A stretch of 64,000 bases of DNA from Benincasa hispida (lineage: Eukaryota; Streptophyta; Magnoliopsida; Cucurbitales; Cucurbitaceae): assembly GCF_009727055.1 (NCBI RefSeq), contig NC_052351.1:12223019-12287018 (forward strand). The letters are read 5' to 3'. Made by a program: the position numbers and the translations under genes. Below the pieces are notes generated by a model. That model searched no databases, was not told the DNA's origin, and was given only the letters and a program-made list of their open reading frames with translations. Below are positions 24,841 through 36,965 of the stretch, one piece after another. Positions within the stretch are counted from its first letter, which is position 1. Each line of letters starts with the position of its first letter.

Positions 24841-25258
24841 AAAAACAAATATTACTATCAAAATTGAAAAAACAACCCTCATCTTATAAAAACGGAATAA
24901 GAATAACTTATTTTTGTTCATAAGCATGCTCTTTTTTAAGACGTTTTATGTGGCAAAAAAAAAACTCACCAATCTTGGTTAATTTCAAAAAATAAAAAAG
25001 TCAAACATTGTTGCCCAATAAAATGACAAATATTGCTATCAAAATTGAAAAAAAAAAAAAAAACCATCATCTTGATATAAATGAAATAAGAATAATTTAC
25101 CTTTGTTCATGAGCATGCTCTTTTTAGAGACGATTTTTTCGCATGAAAAACTCACGATTTGGTTAGTTTTGTTTTTTTTTTAAAAAAAAAAACAAACAAA
25201 CAAACATTTCTGCCAAAATAAAATGGTAAATATTGCTATCAAAATTGAAAAAATAAAT
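24841..25258. repeat. Tandem duplication, unit about 180-200 bp, 2.2 copies
   Basis: The word ATATTRCTATCAAAATTG recurs at about 24848, 25028 and 25229. Between the occurrences, the same order of blocks repeats, including GAATAAGAATAA and CATAAGCATGCTC or CATGAGCATGCTC, followed by AAAACTCAC. The third unit is truncated. Confidence 0.75.
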
Positions 25259-26995
25259 GAAAATAGTAAACATTACTTCTGAAGTGGAGAAAGGTGGTGC
25301 AATTTTAGACTTCAATGTATGAGTTTGATAATCCCTACTTACATGAATATTGATCACGTGGGATAAACATTCTTTACATGAGGTTTTTATCGCTAATATT
25401 ATATTGTGGATACATCTTAATTAAGTAGTAATTACAAATATGTTGAATAGGTGTATCTGGCTAGTAACCACTAAATCTAACAGATACATTGAATAGTTGC
25501 AAATAATAACTAAATCCTTCACTTTACCCTTTTTATATATACTCCAGATTCACAAATCTTAAAATTCAATTTCATATCTAATATATTAATTAATTTTATT
25601 TTTTAATATATTAAAAATCTATTGAACACACAATTAAAAATTTAGCGATAATCAGATACTTTTAATATTCAAGGACTAAATAAACACAAATTTTAAATCG
25701 GACAACAGATCCCTAAACTTGTAATTAAACTTGGACTAAAAAGAAAAACAACACACTTAAATGTTTAATGATTCATTTAATGAATAACAACCCAAGAAAC
25801 TAAATAGGAAGTTATTGCATAATTTATTTAAAAAATTGATATTTAAAGGGTACAGAATTTGAACGACTCCTTTGTATTTTTAGCAAGTTTTGAAATTTTT
25901 AATTGATGTGAATTTAGACCTAGCTTTAACGGTTTAATACATTAATAACCACAATTGGGTAGGTGTGTATGACTAATTTAAGGATTTAAACATAGTATTT
26001 TGTTTCCTTGTTTTAACTACATTTTAATAATTAAAAAGTACACATATTTATTTCTTAATTCATATAAGTACCAAATTAAGGGGAAAGGGGGAATAAAGCT
26101 TGCACAATATAGAGAATTTATTAAACAGAAAAAAGGAGAGAGAATAAAGGCAAAGACACTTTCTTTTCTTAGAATTAATGGGTTACCAATTAAGTTTTTC
26201 TTCTTTTATTTTCTTTGAAGAAGGGCATATAATCTTTGATAATTAAGATAGAATGATTTTTTTTTTTTTTAAAAAAAAAATAAAATTCTTAAGCCTACTT
26301 TTCTTTATTCGTTTCCTTGGGACATGTATTTGATGAATAAGTATTTTGAATATCATCTATCATATAGTTAACAAATAAATAGTGTCTAGTAAGAAGAGAA
26401 TATAAAATTTGGCCATTATAAAACTTAAGACAATAGTACATTATTATTGTTATTTTTAATTAAAGAGAGTATACAATTAGAATATTTATTTTATCTTCAC
26501 TACATTATATTAAGGTTATTTGTGTTTGTTTGTTTGTTTTCCTCTTTTTTACATATGTAATTGATTGAGTTGACCTAATCGATGTGGCATGACGCTATAA
26601 TTATATATAATTAATTAAGGACGTACATACACCTCACTTTTGATGAAAGTATGCAAGTGAATAAAGATAAGCTAGATATAAAACAATAAGTTTAGCTAAG
26701 ATTTTTTCGTTACTATTACGATAGTATAGACCTCTTTATTTTTTTCTTGTGTATCACATCAACATATTTTTAAAAATAGATAGATCCACTCACATTATTG
26801 TAAGACCCACCAATGTTATTTATAAAAATAAATTTATACTATAAACAATAGAATTATGGTACTCATGCAATATTAAAAAAATTTCGATGTACATCCTAGT
26901 GTCATCAATTATAGAATACAGAAATGTGGCGAGTAGCCAATAAATTTTGAAACATTCAAAAATAGAAAAGAAAAAGAAAGGGAAAAAGCTTAGAA
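25259..26995. other. AT-rich spacer
   Basis: No gene, RNA or mobile signature recognised. Confidence 0.5.
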
Positions 26996-26999
26996 AGGT

Positions 27000-27456
27000 A
27001 AAATAATCACACATAATAAAGTTTAGGACAAATATCAATTTATACCCCTAAAGTTTGGGTATTATATCAATTTAAACTCTAAACTAACAATTGTATTAAT
27101 TTAAATCCTGAACTTTTATAAATATATTAATTTAAACCCTAAACCCTTCATAATTGTATCAACTTAAACCCCGGCCCCCATTACATTTTATCTGGATACA
27201 CTTATGAATGCTCAGGGTTCATTAATATATTTATGAAATTTCTGGATTTAAATTGACACACTGAAAGTTCATGATTTAAATTGATATAATTAAAGGTTTA
27301 AATTGATGCAGTTCCCAAAGAGTTTTTAAATTGATACAACCCCTAAAATTTAAGGTTTAAATTAATACAATTTTTAGTTTAGGGTTTAAATATAATCTAA
27401 AAAATTTAGGGAGTACAAATTGATTTTCACCCTAAAGTTTAATATGATTATTTTGC
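27000..27456. repeat. Long imperfect inverted repeat (fold-back or MITE-like)
   Basis: The left arm begins near 27003 (AAAATAATCA) and contains repeated ATCAATTTAAAC words. The right arm ends near 27456 (TGATTATTTTGC) and carries the same words reversed. Arms of at least about 150 nt pair imperfectly, and the centre is made of further inverted copies. No transposase is inside. Target copies were not resolved. Confidence 0.6.
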
Positions 27457-28238
27457 AAATGAAGAAAAAAAAATCAAAGCTAAAGCTATAAAATATCTTA
27501 TTTTAAACTTAATCAAATGAAAACTATATATAAAAAAAAAGGGACAATGGGATAATGAAGAAGAAAGATTTTAGTAGGAAAAAAATAACATAATTTAGAA
27601 GTTGGAGTGATCGAATATGACTTGGGAGGCATGCGTTACACAAGTGAAGGCTAATATATCCAAATAGTTAGGTGTGGAATATAAAAATGCATACATAGGT
27701 ATCATATATTTATTTCTTTTCAAAAAATAAACTAAAATAAAGCATGGAAAAGTGAGATAGCTAAGCATGAATAGCTGTTAATTAATTTACCCATGTTCTT
27801 TTTTATATGATTAAAGTTGAAAAAAGTTAAAAGGTTAAACCTTTGTTACATCACATGCTCAGCTTTGGGTCTCTATAATTTTACCTTATAATTACCCTAA
27901 CCTCGAGATAGGGCACAAATCTTTTTGTAATTTTCAAATAAGTTGTCCTTTTATATATTTATGAACATATTCTTGCTTTTAAAAAAATATATTTAATCTT
28001 TCAAAAGGTACATTACTTTTGACCTTTCTCAAAAGGAGACTTGAAACGATGTAGCGATGACTTAGAATAGTATATCTATCGAAGTTTCTGTTTCAAGCCA
28101 CTTAGATTCAATTTTCATATAGAATTTAAACTATTTCTACTTCAATTATAGTTCTGAAACGTTTATGAAAAATCAAGAGTGATACTGTAACTTTAAAGGA
28201 AAAAATAACTATATTTTAAAACCAAAGAAACATATTAT
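27457..28238. other. AT-rich spacer
   Basis: No supported feature. Confidence 0.5.
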
Positions 28239-29030
28239 TGTTGAATGATAAATTTTGGACTGATCGCAGATTGCCATATCATTTACTAAATTAATGAAGA
28301 AATTCCAAATAATTGAATTCGAGACTAATTAGAAGTTGAAATTTGTCCCAAATTGAAGTTGAAGACATAAATTGGCGAAGTCCGATGATGCCGCATGTTT
28401 CCTTCATAACCGTTGGATTGAATAAAATTATTTCGGTCCAATTTGATATTATTATTTGGGCTAAAAGTCCAATTTAGCCCAAAAATAGACTTAATTGGAC
28501 CAAAATATCAAATAAGACCCAAATCCAATTAGTCGGGCCCAAGAGTCAGGCCCATAGACTAACCAAGCCCAATCCCACGAAGTCCAGTAGAGAACAAAGG
28601 AGTTCTCCTCATTTGTGGCCTGTGGGGATCAACAATTCTATATTCCAGAGAGCTTATAGGGAATTCCCTACAATCTGAAGACTCCTTGACTTTTGAAGTT
28701 GACAACGCTTGAAGACTGAAGTCCTTTGGAGATACAAACATTCTGAAGACTGAAGTCCTTTGAAGATATAAGCATTCTTCAAAGACTCCAACTTTAAGAA
28801 CATCCACACGCCTCGCTTCTAAACATTAAGCGTACACATTCAACTGAGAGAGAATCAGAGGATCAAGTACTAAAGATCGAACCACATCGCATCAAATCAA
28901 TCTCAAGATCAACACCAACTCAAGTTCAAATTCCAACAAATAAATTTCTCTTGAAATCTCGTGCGAACAATTATATATCTATCTATCTATCTATTATCTA
29001 TCTATCTATATATAATTCAACCTTATTACA
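28239..29030 (+). mobile_element. Probable solo LTR or LTR remnant
   Basis: The block starts TGTTGAATGATAAATTTTGG and shows LTR-like leader composition (repeated AGTCC and GCCC words, then CAATCTCAAGATCAACACC). It ends near 29030 at ATTACA after a TCTA microsatellite. A direct duplication of about 34 bp lies at 28708-28776 (CTGAAGACTGAAGTCCTTTG twice). No internal region or clear target duplication was found, so the limits are uncertain. Confidence 0.4.
28975..29012. repeat. (ATCT)n microsatellite
   Basis: Tandem ATCT/TATC units with one interruption. Confidence 0.9.
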
Positions 29031-31765
29031 ATGGTTGAATCCAACAATGATGAGAAAATAGGAGCAAGTCGGTTAAACAAGATTTGTCTTGTAATTTGAC
29101 ATTAGTCAAGTTAATTTAATCATTACTAATAGAAAAAAATTTGAGTGATGGTTGAGTTGTACCTATCTTTATACAGTTCATCAATTACCGAGTGAAAAGC
29201 TTAACATATAGCAAGAAGATTTGACTTTTAAAAAAACGTATTATTGTTATTTTCACTAAATAATAAATGAAGGGTTATATGGAGATAAATGTAACCTAAT
29301 CATTATCCTTACCAATATTTGACATCAATCAACAAGAGAAAGTTGAGCTTGACTATATATTTTATCGCGACGTCGAAAACATATGTACATATACACACAT
29401 TTGGTTGTAACAAAATAAACCTCAAGTTAAGTATTGTGAGAGGACATAAAGTTGGCAACTTTTTAAAACTCAAGTGAAGTGAAGGGTACACTAATCATCC
29501 ACTATAATTGTAAAATTTTCCAATGCCTTTGGGGAAAAAGAGAGGCACTAAATCACGGATACTTTATGACACTAATTAAGCTTTATAATAGAGACTTTAA
29601 AAGGGAACATATAGAGAGAGTTAAAGTTAAACTACAAATTAGCATGGCTAATTAAAGATTTAAGGTCTGTAAATTACCATGTGGCCCCTCTTATAATTTT
29701 TAAAAAAAGATTTTTAGGTGCTCAATGCCAACTTTATTTTTTCAACTTTTTGGCTTCTCTTTTAGCTTACAACTTTCATGAATTGCAATACATGCCCATC
29801 ATCCATTTCTTTTCCCTCTTCTTTACACACTTTTTAATGCATTAAAAATAACCATTTTGATTTATTCACTTTCTTTCTTTTTTTTTTTTTTTTTTTATCT
29901 CAAACTTTTGAAACAATTTTATGGGACTCTTTTGTCAATTTCTAAGAAAGAATAAATATTTAATAACAAGAGCTAAGTGTACACTGAGGTGGATCAATCA
30001 TATCTACTTTCTTTTCTTCTTAGCTTTCCTTTTCAAAACCATATTCTTCTTTACATAGAGAGTTAAAAACCTTCATTTTAAAGGAAAAAAATACCACCTA
30101 CTATTTACATACATGAAATTTTGACCCTTCAAAGATGATTTAAATAAACATACCAAAGTATTAAATTTGCTAGGAGTGGCTGGATAACCCCAATCATTCG
30201 ACCAATATGGATTACCCAACCTAAATTGTAATAGTTGAGTTGAGTCGATTTTGCTAACGGATTGTATTTGATTAATTCTTTTTTATTTTAATCGGGTTGA
30301 ATGAGTCTTAAGAGATTATTATTATTATTATTTTTGAATTGACCTAACCCAATCCAATATATATATTTCTTTGTTTAATATCACTCACTATGAATTGATG
30401 AATTTGTGAGCTTTTAATAAGATTATTACAATGTTTATTTTATTTAAAGTTTGTAATAGATATCATGAATGTATGGTATTTTACATTTGAGTTTTTTGAG
30501 GTTTTAAGTATTAGCTATGTGTTGTAGATAATAAATTTAAGTATTTTAAATCAATTATAAAAAAAAATGACTTGACAATCCAACCAACCCACCCAAATTA
30601 TAAGAGTTGGATTGAGGACTAAATTTGTATCTTTCGGATAGCTAACCCAACCAACTCCGAAGTGATCCAAAAAGTCTTCTCAATTTCATCAAATCCACGT
30701 ACACCTCTAAAAATCACTACTCCATCTAATTCAATTTCTTCATACTTTCTTATTTATTAACCTCCAAGTTATTAATCATAATAGTCTTCGTATTAACACT
30801 TATCAATTCTTGTCAAGTCATATCAAACAATATTTTAAATTTCACAACGACTACTCATTAATACTACAAAGACCATTAAATAAAATTAATCAAAATATAA
30901 AATTGAAACATACCCAAATGTCAATGTAAAATCTAATCTAAAATGGAAAAGATACTTTTTCACTTAGAGATAATCCCAAAGAAATTAAAGATATACTATA
31001 TGTGTCATTACAATCAGATTGAAAGTTTACATAAGAAAAAGAAATTCGAATAAACACATTATGATAGTCTCCTTGAATAATTTTTGGATTGGGACCTACC
31101 AAATACCAAAATTAATTTAGTTCCTACCCCCACCTCATTCTCCATTTGAGAGTGGGGGAATTACTTTGTTGTTTGGTGATGGACAGCCACCAAGAACCTT
31201 TCCAAATCCAACTATCCAAAAAAGTCCCCAAAAAAATTACCAATTGGATGTCAATTTAATATGCAAAGGCCATGCATGCACGTCTTGCAACTCTCTTGCA
31301 TTCCATATTCTTTCCATATATATGTATTAAGAAACATTGGTGGGTCATACCTTGGCTTTAATCACATTGTGTTCCAGTTTTGAAGGAAATTCAATATCAT
31401 AATTGTTTGAAAGATTCCAGAAAAATAAAAACTCCAATTCTGATAAAAGACACAGACCGGAAAAAACTTGACATAGCAAGCTCCATATTTCACGATAATG
31501 AATTCCGTTATTAAGAAGTCACTCTCACACAAGTGGAATGAAATTCTACTACTTCCATTATAATCAAACAAACTATGACCAAATTTCAGCAAGAACATCC
31601 AGAAGATTTCTTGAGTGGAATTTATATAGGAGACCATGTTGTAATCATTCATTTTTACATAAGGGAAATAATTTACAGAGAACAGAGCAAACAAAATCCA
31701 AAACAGAGAATCCAAAACAGAGCCCTATTTTTCTCATCTTCTTAGATGATTAGAAAAAGAAGATG
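29031..31765. other. Spacer and probable 3' flank of the unknown minus-strand gene
   Basis: Mostly AT-rich. 30170-30670 has the AACCCAACC/GGTTGGATT words of a widespread dicot repeat type; limits not resolved. 31360-31760 may hold the 3' untranslated region of the gene at 31822-32433. Confidence 0.4.
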
Positions 31766-31767
31766 AT

Positions 31768-31794
31768 GAAGAAGAAGAAGAAGAAGAAGAAGAA
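31768..31794. repeat. (GAA)n microsatellite
   Basis: Nine GAA triplets just past the stop of the 203-residue gene, so probably UUC repeats in its 3' untranslated region. Confidence 0.9.
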
Positions 31795-31821
31795 AGCTAC
31801 CTTTGCGATTCTTTAATTTCA

Positions 31822-32433
31822 TTAACCCCAAGCACCCCAAATTTTCTCACCTACAAAACTCACGAATCTTCTCACCGATCCTCTTTCTGCTCCTTCTTCT
31901 TTTTCCTCCTCCTCCTCTTTTTCATTCCTCTGCCGACCGGTATCCTGCTGCACAGAATCCGATAATACCTCGTTTGTCTTGCCTTTCCCCAAGCTTGACT
32001 CACCGCTAGCCGATTCGTTGTTCTTCTTTCGTCTTTCTTTCTTGCAATTCCTCTGCGTGCTTGTTGTGGCCTTCGATTTCGTTAATCCATCTTCATAAGC
32101 ATCGATTATTTCATGGATAAGTTGTCGATTGGGGGAAGAATCCCATCTCGCCCAGTATCGTCGATAGCACATGAAACAATCGCAGTCAAAGATTGGGGCG
32201 TGATCGACACCGACCTTCCCAGCGGCGATTTTCCGAGCATTCTTGCGGCTGCCGGATAAGTTGGAGAGAGAAGCGGTGGTGTTGGAACAAGAGATGAGAT
32301 AGGCGAGGACTTCTTTATCGTCGGCGGAGAGAGCGACGGTGAGCGCGAATATAGCGGCGGGCAAGAAGGAGAGGAAGTCGGAAATGATCGGCGGCGAAGG
32401 ATGTACGGTGCTTTTCCGGCAAAGCTTCTTCAT
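31822..32433 (-). CDS. Conserved plant protein of unknown function, 203 residues
   Basis: A single uninterrupted exon. Residues 15-36 (PPIISDFLSFLPAAIFALTVAL) are hydrophobic and could be a membrane segment or a buried helix. Residues 82-90 carry the Cys-rich motif FDCDCFMCY, followed by RRYWARWDSS and an amphipathic helix (RQLIHEIIDAYEDGL); the three Cys could bind metal, though this is inference. From residue 120 the chain is basic and then strongly acidic (a Glu run near 171-180) and looks disordered, ending in RRFVSFVGEKIWG. I recognise the core as a plant-only family without assigned function. I recall an Arabidopsis relative lying close to HT1, which would fit shared gene order. The start is the first Met after an upstream stop. 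G+C content and codon use stand out from the spacer. Confidence 0.8.
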   Translation of the reverse strand: MKKLCRKSTVHPSPPIISDFLSFLPAAIFALTVALSADDKEVLAYLISCSNTTASLSNLSGSRKNARKIAAGKVGVDHAPIFDCDCFMCYRRYWARWDSSPNRQLIHEIIDAYEDGLTKSKATTSTQRNCKKERRKKNNESASGESSLGKGKTNEVLSDSVQQDTGRQRNEKEEEEEKEEGAERGSVRRFVSFVGEKIWGAWG

Positions 32434-33945
32434 GGTGGAATAAGAAGAGAGAAATAAGGGTTTTGGCGATGGGAAAGCGGTGTTAAGAGTTTTTGAGGTT
32501 TTTATTTTCTACTCCGGAGAGAAGGCATTGGAGTTGATGACGTGTGTCCACAGTGTACGGGTAATATTCACGTGCGACGCATAACACGATTCCTATACTA
32601 CAATGCCACTGATTGATAACTTTCTTTTTCTAATCGTACGGTTGTGATTAATTCGGAAGAGGCAGAGTGGGACCCCCCACGATCAGTCCATCAGATCTCT
32701 TTTTAACACCTCTATTTCCGTGTAATTAGTTCGTATATAGTCAAGTATATTTCAGAGCTATTACACTGAAAAAGTCTAAGTCAACCACACCTCAACTTGA
32801 CCAAACGATGCCGTTTATGACTCGGCTTCGACTCAGTCTTAGCTAGCCACATTCCATTTTTTTTTCAACTTTACTTTAATTTCTTTTAAGGAAAAAAATC
32901 ATCTGGGTTATGCCGAAAGAACACTTCTAAGCATTTCTTTTAAATGTAAACTTCGTCAGCTAGCTAATTTTTTTTTATTAGTGAAATAAAAAAAAAGAAT
33001 TTGACGATATTTCTGAAAATGAAAGCCATTGACATATGATGTATGCCATATATAAAACCTTATTTCATTCCTACAATGGCACGCTTACATTTTTTTTCTT
33101 TTACCACAATATTTTTATTAATGAGTAATGACAAATATCATAAAATTAATTGTCGTAAATGCAATAATTTACATTTTTCTCCCAATTTCGTTGCCCATTA
33201 TGAAAATCATTCATACATTAAATCTGAAATGTGTATAAATTTCTTTAAGTATAGGATTTAAAAATTGGATGACTATAGTAAATGAATGAATGTTTTTCAA
33301 GAGAAATTTTGTCTAATAATTCTAAATTGATTTATTTATAAAAGTTTATATATTTAATTGTTACAAATATAAGTTGAACATGAAATTTTTTCAAATAGAA
33401 AGTAATGGAAGATATAAATTAATATAATTATAAAATTTCAAATTTTAAATTAATAAACCTCAAAAGTTTAGGGATACAAGTCAATATTTTTTTTTTCTTT
33501 TATTAAAATAATTTGGGTTCTTCCAGAAGTGTTACTTTGGTTTTGGATAGGAAAAGAAAATGTATAATAATGTACTTCTCAATCTCAGCCTCGACCTCGA
33601 GAAAGTTTGAATTTCTCACTACTTGAGAGAGAAGAATACGTCATTGATGTTCTTTTTTTGGGATAATTTGTGTAATCCACGTATTAATGATCTAAACACG
33701 TATGCTTATGTGGAATAATCATCATTCTTTGCTTCCTTCTGAGTCAACTTCATTGGTTCAAAATATTGGACACAACTCTACTTGAAGCTTTTCCAAACAA
33801 ATTTCTTATAAGACTGCGTGTAAAAGTTGTTCAAGAAAATGATATTTATTAGTATAACTAGAGTTCAATAATTTGTCGAAGTCAAATAATAATAAAGATC
33901 TTCCCACATCAGGAAATGATGAATGTGATCCAGCAAAAGGGTTCA
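32434..33945. other. Intergenic region with upstream sequence of the 203-residue gene
   Basis: A CACGTG core lies near 32571, about 140 bp upstream of the minus-strand start. It is a possible bZIP/bHLH-type site, by motif only. The remainder is AT-rich without features. Confidence 0.4.
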
Positions 33946-36693
33946 TCAGGAAGAGCTTTGCAGACGGTTCTTGATCCATGATTCAAGGTGTTTGAGCTCC
34001 TCCATGCTTATCGAATGGCCAAGACCGGGATAAGCCTTCAGAATCAGATGAATAAACATTTTAGATTTCCAATCAAATTTTCGGTATGATTTGTAGAAGA
34101 GGAAGTTGAGCAAATTACCTTAAATTCACAGCTTAGTCCTGCCTTTTCAAGGAACGGCAGCCCGGCTTGCCCAGCTTCGAACAATACGGTTCTGTCGTCA
34201 ATTCCATGAGACCATAAAATTGGTGTCTGCAGTGCACAGATAAATATTCAGATCTAAGAAATTGAATGGCATTCACACTTCTACAGCAAAAGTAAATAAA
34301 ATGATAAGCACCCTCCACCATAAATACACATTATAATTCTATCTTTTCAACAAAGCTGTAACAAAGGGATGTGTTGATGAATGTGGAATCAATTGGTCCA
34401 TTGGTAAAGCTGTTTTGATCTGACAATGTAGTTAAAGTGATATAAATGTTCTGATAAAAAGATATCCCTTTACTGCTTCACAGTCGTATGGAATTCAGTT
34501 GAACTGCAGGTTTTAAATCCACAAAAGTGATCACCAAGGAACTTTATCGATGCAAAATGTAAACCATGAAGATAAACACCATAATCCAATAAAGCATCAG
34601 TAGTGAGCAAAGTCTTGAGAGAACAGGCTCATATAACAATTTGAAGGATGCTCAAGAAACTATATTCTTTTGCCAAAGTGAGCTTATCTAAGCGGTAATT
34701 AGTAATAACCTTCCATCCTGGAGGTGGGAAGTTCGATCCCCCAATCCCACAATCGTTGTACTAAAAAAAAAGAAACTATATTCTTTTGGCCCCCCTTTCA
34801 AAATATGATCACATGGTCACAGAAAGAGTGAGGTACCCGTTTTGCATCTGGATGTATTCGGTCGATAATGGTTGAGTTGAAAGGAACCCATCCACTAAAT
34901 ACAGCACCTCCCCCTAGAGTTTTTGGATATAGCAGAACACTGGCTAATGTTAAGGCACCTGCATGGAATTAACAGCAATAAGAAGGAACTATCATACAAG
35001 GGCTTTATATGCACATCTAAAGAAAATATAGATGGGAGGAGAAAGACTAAAACCTCCTTGACTGAATCCACACACAAATATGTTATTTGGACTTATGCCA
35101 CCATCTACCACTTTGTCTATCTTTGCATGTACACTTTGTACTGCTTCAAGTACTGAGCTTTCAGCCTTTGGAGTGTCCTGATTCATGAAAGAAAGAAAAT
35201 TTTAAAGAAAAATGCTATAAAACCTTAAAAAAACTGAAAAGGAAACAGTTAGCATTCCCCTCTTGGTGATTCTTCAGATTCTTTTTGCTTATCCCCTTCA
35301 AAAGCAGTCGACAATAATCCTTTGTCGATAGAATTAGAGTAAATCTCCAGAAGCTTTAAATGGAGGATGCATCTTCTTAGAGGAATTAGCCCCTTTTTAA
35401 CAATTGAAAATGTTCAAAAATAATAATTAACCTATGCTACAAAAGAAAAATTCTTCAAATGGGAGAACCTTTCTAAGAGAAGAAAAGTATATAAAGCTGG
35501 TTTAAAGCCTTAACTTACAGCAGATACTGGAATCTCATGAATGTCAAACCATGAAGGCATTACAGCACCATCTGCAAGTGGAAAGAAATAAGCAGATTGA
35601 AGAATAAGAAGATTAAAACACTTTTTTTAAAAGGGAAGATGATGCTGAAGACAACAAGTGGCATTAGGGGTTGCAATCATAGACTTATCATATTCTTGGC
35701 TTTGCACATGAGAATGAATGGAAATATATGCATTCTGTTCTTTGTCGCCCCTTTCCCTTTTAGTTTTCAGGTTATCATCACCCTAGGCTTTCCAAGCCAT
35801 TCATTAGAGAAGAACTGACATAAAATCATCTCTCGCGGTAAAATTTACTCCAATAGATGGTAGTAGTTGTTAAAACAGTAGAACCCTCCACATATTTCCA
35901 CAATGATATGATATCATCCACGTTGTACATAAGCCATTATGGCTTTATTTTTTGAATGGAGATAATTGTCCTCACTTTCCCTAACCAATGTGGGACTTTA
36001 TTTGCACTGAAAAATGGTAATCAACTCACTTGCCAGTTGCACCACCAAGTTTCAGGCATCACACTTTTGTCTAATACCATTCTAAAGCATTTAATACCAA
36101 CAGGCACAAGTTCTGTCTTCATCAGTTCAATACCAACCGGGATATTCAAGTTCATCAATTCAAATTCAACACACGTAGCATATGAGTTCTTTAATTCGAA
36201 CAAGAGATAGGGCCAGTTAACACAAGGAAATCAAACCCATAAAAAACTACATTTCCTGAATATGGAAAGACAATTCAAGCATTAACCAAAAAACATACTG
36301 ATTAAATTAAGCCGACACAAGTAATTTCATCTGAGTTAGATATAATATGATTCCGTAACACGGTCATTAACAGCCAGAGGGAAAACCCTAAAAATGAAAT
36401 CATAAAAACTTACAATTACACGTGACAGGGTTCTTAGGAGCAGAGGGAAAAGACCAGGAAGTGCGCTTGAACTCAGGGGAAGTGAAGAGATTCTTAATTG
36501 GCTCGTTGGCAGGACCCGAATCTCCTAATCCATGAAGCCAGAGGATGAAGCTTCGAGCCGCCATGGGATCTGGGATTGTTGAAGAAGATGGGTGAGGGGA
36601 ATGAAACAGAACTAAGAGAATGGTTAAGGCGAGGGTGGCTACAGAGAGTGCGATCGATTTCGTTAGTTGTTGACGAACTGATACAGTAGCCAT
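33946..36693 (-). CDS. Acyl-protein thioesterase-like alpha/beta hydrolase with predicted N-terminal anchor
   Basis: Six exons on the minus strand: 36693-36414, 35571-35519, 35177-35054, 34958-34837, 34226-34119 and 34035-33946. All introns are GT-AG and the phases fit, giving 258 residues. The family removes palmitate from S-acylated proteins or cleaves small acyl esters. The catalytic set is visible: Ser150 in GFSQGG, Asp203 or Asp204 in HGIDDRT, and His236 in GLGHS. The oxyanion-side motif WLHGLGDSG is at 52-60. Residues 14-30 form a hydrophobic segment likely to anchor the enzyme to a membrane. A second in-frame Met at 44 would give a soluble form of about 215 residues, the usual family length. 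I chose the first Met because the segment before Met44 is open and well composed. Intron 4 contains a SINE. Substrate is unknown. Confidence 0.9.
34655..34672. repeat. SINE target site duplication, left copy
   Basis: An 18-base stretch beginning AGAAACTATA is repeated exactly at 34771-34788. Confidence 0.85.
34673..34770 (+). mobile_element. Short tRNA-derived SINE in an intron
   Basis: About 98 bp. It holds a degenerate A-box region (AGCTTATCTAAGCGGT), a B-box-like GTTCGATCC, a TTGTTGTACT-type tail (here CGTTGTACT) and a terminal A run, bounded by a perfect 18-bp target duplication. It lies in intron 4 of the thioesterase gene, antisense to that gene. It is shorter than usual plant SINEs. 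Confidence 0.8.
34771..34788. repeat. SINE target site duplication, right copy
   Basis: Exact match of 34655-34672, directly after the A run. Confidence 0.85.
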
Positions 36694-36824
36694 AGTTGGT
36701 CTCCCATGGCCATCGCTTCTTCTCCGCTAGAGTTAATGCGAAAGTGAGGACTTGGAGGTTGCAGAATTTCCTTCACCTTGACATATACACCATCATTATT
36801 ATTATTTGAAGCAACATATATGCA

Positions 36825-36833
36825 TTATTAAAT
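36825..36833. repeat. MULE target site duplication, left copy (TTATTAAAT)
   Basis: Matches TTCTTAAAT at 41371-41379 at eight of nine positions; 9 bp is the Mutator length. Confidence 0.8.
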
Positions 36834-36959
36834 GGAAAATTTTACAAAATGACCAAAAATCCAAAACCTTTTCTATCAATGACTTCTTCTTAAATATTTT
36901 TTTATGTCAGACCTTTTGCCCATATGGAATTCTAAAATTACCCTCAGTTTTTAAAAAGC
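36834..36959 (+). repeat. MULE left terminal inverted repeat
   Basis: It starts GGAAAATTTTACAAAATGAC and pairs along its whole length with the complement of 41245-41370. Shared blocks include CAATGACTTCTTC, GACCTTTTGCCCAT and TTCTAAAATTACCC. Confidence 0.9.
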
Positions 36960-36965
36960 ATTCAG

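Noticed and set aside
34690..34745. Possible tRNA gene (B-box-like GTTCGATCC)
   Set aside because: No cloverleaf or acceptor stem can be formed, and the poly(A) tail with an 18-bp target copy shows a SINE.
34923..35156. Plus-strand frame of 77 codons
   Set aside because: It lies opposite exons 3 and 4 of the thioesterase gene and is a shadow.
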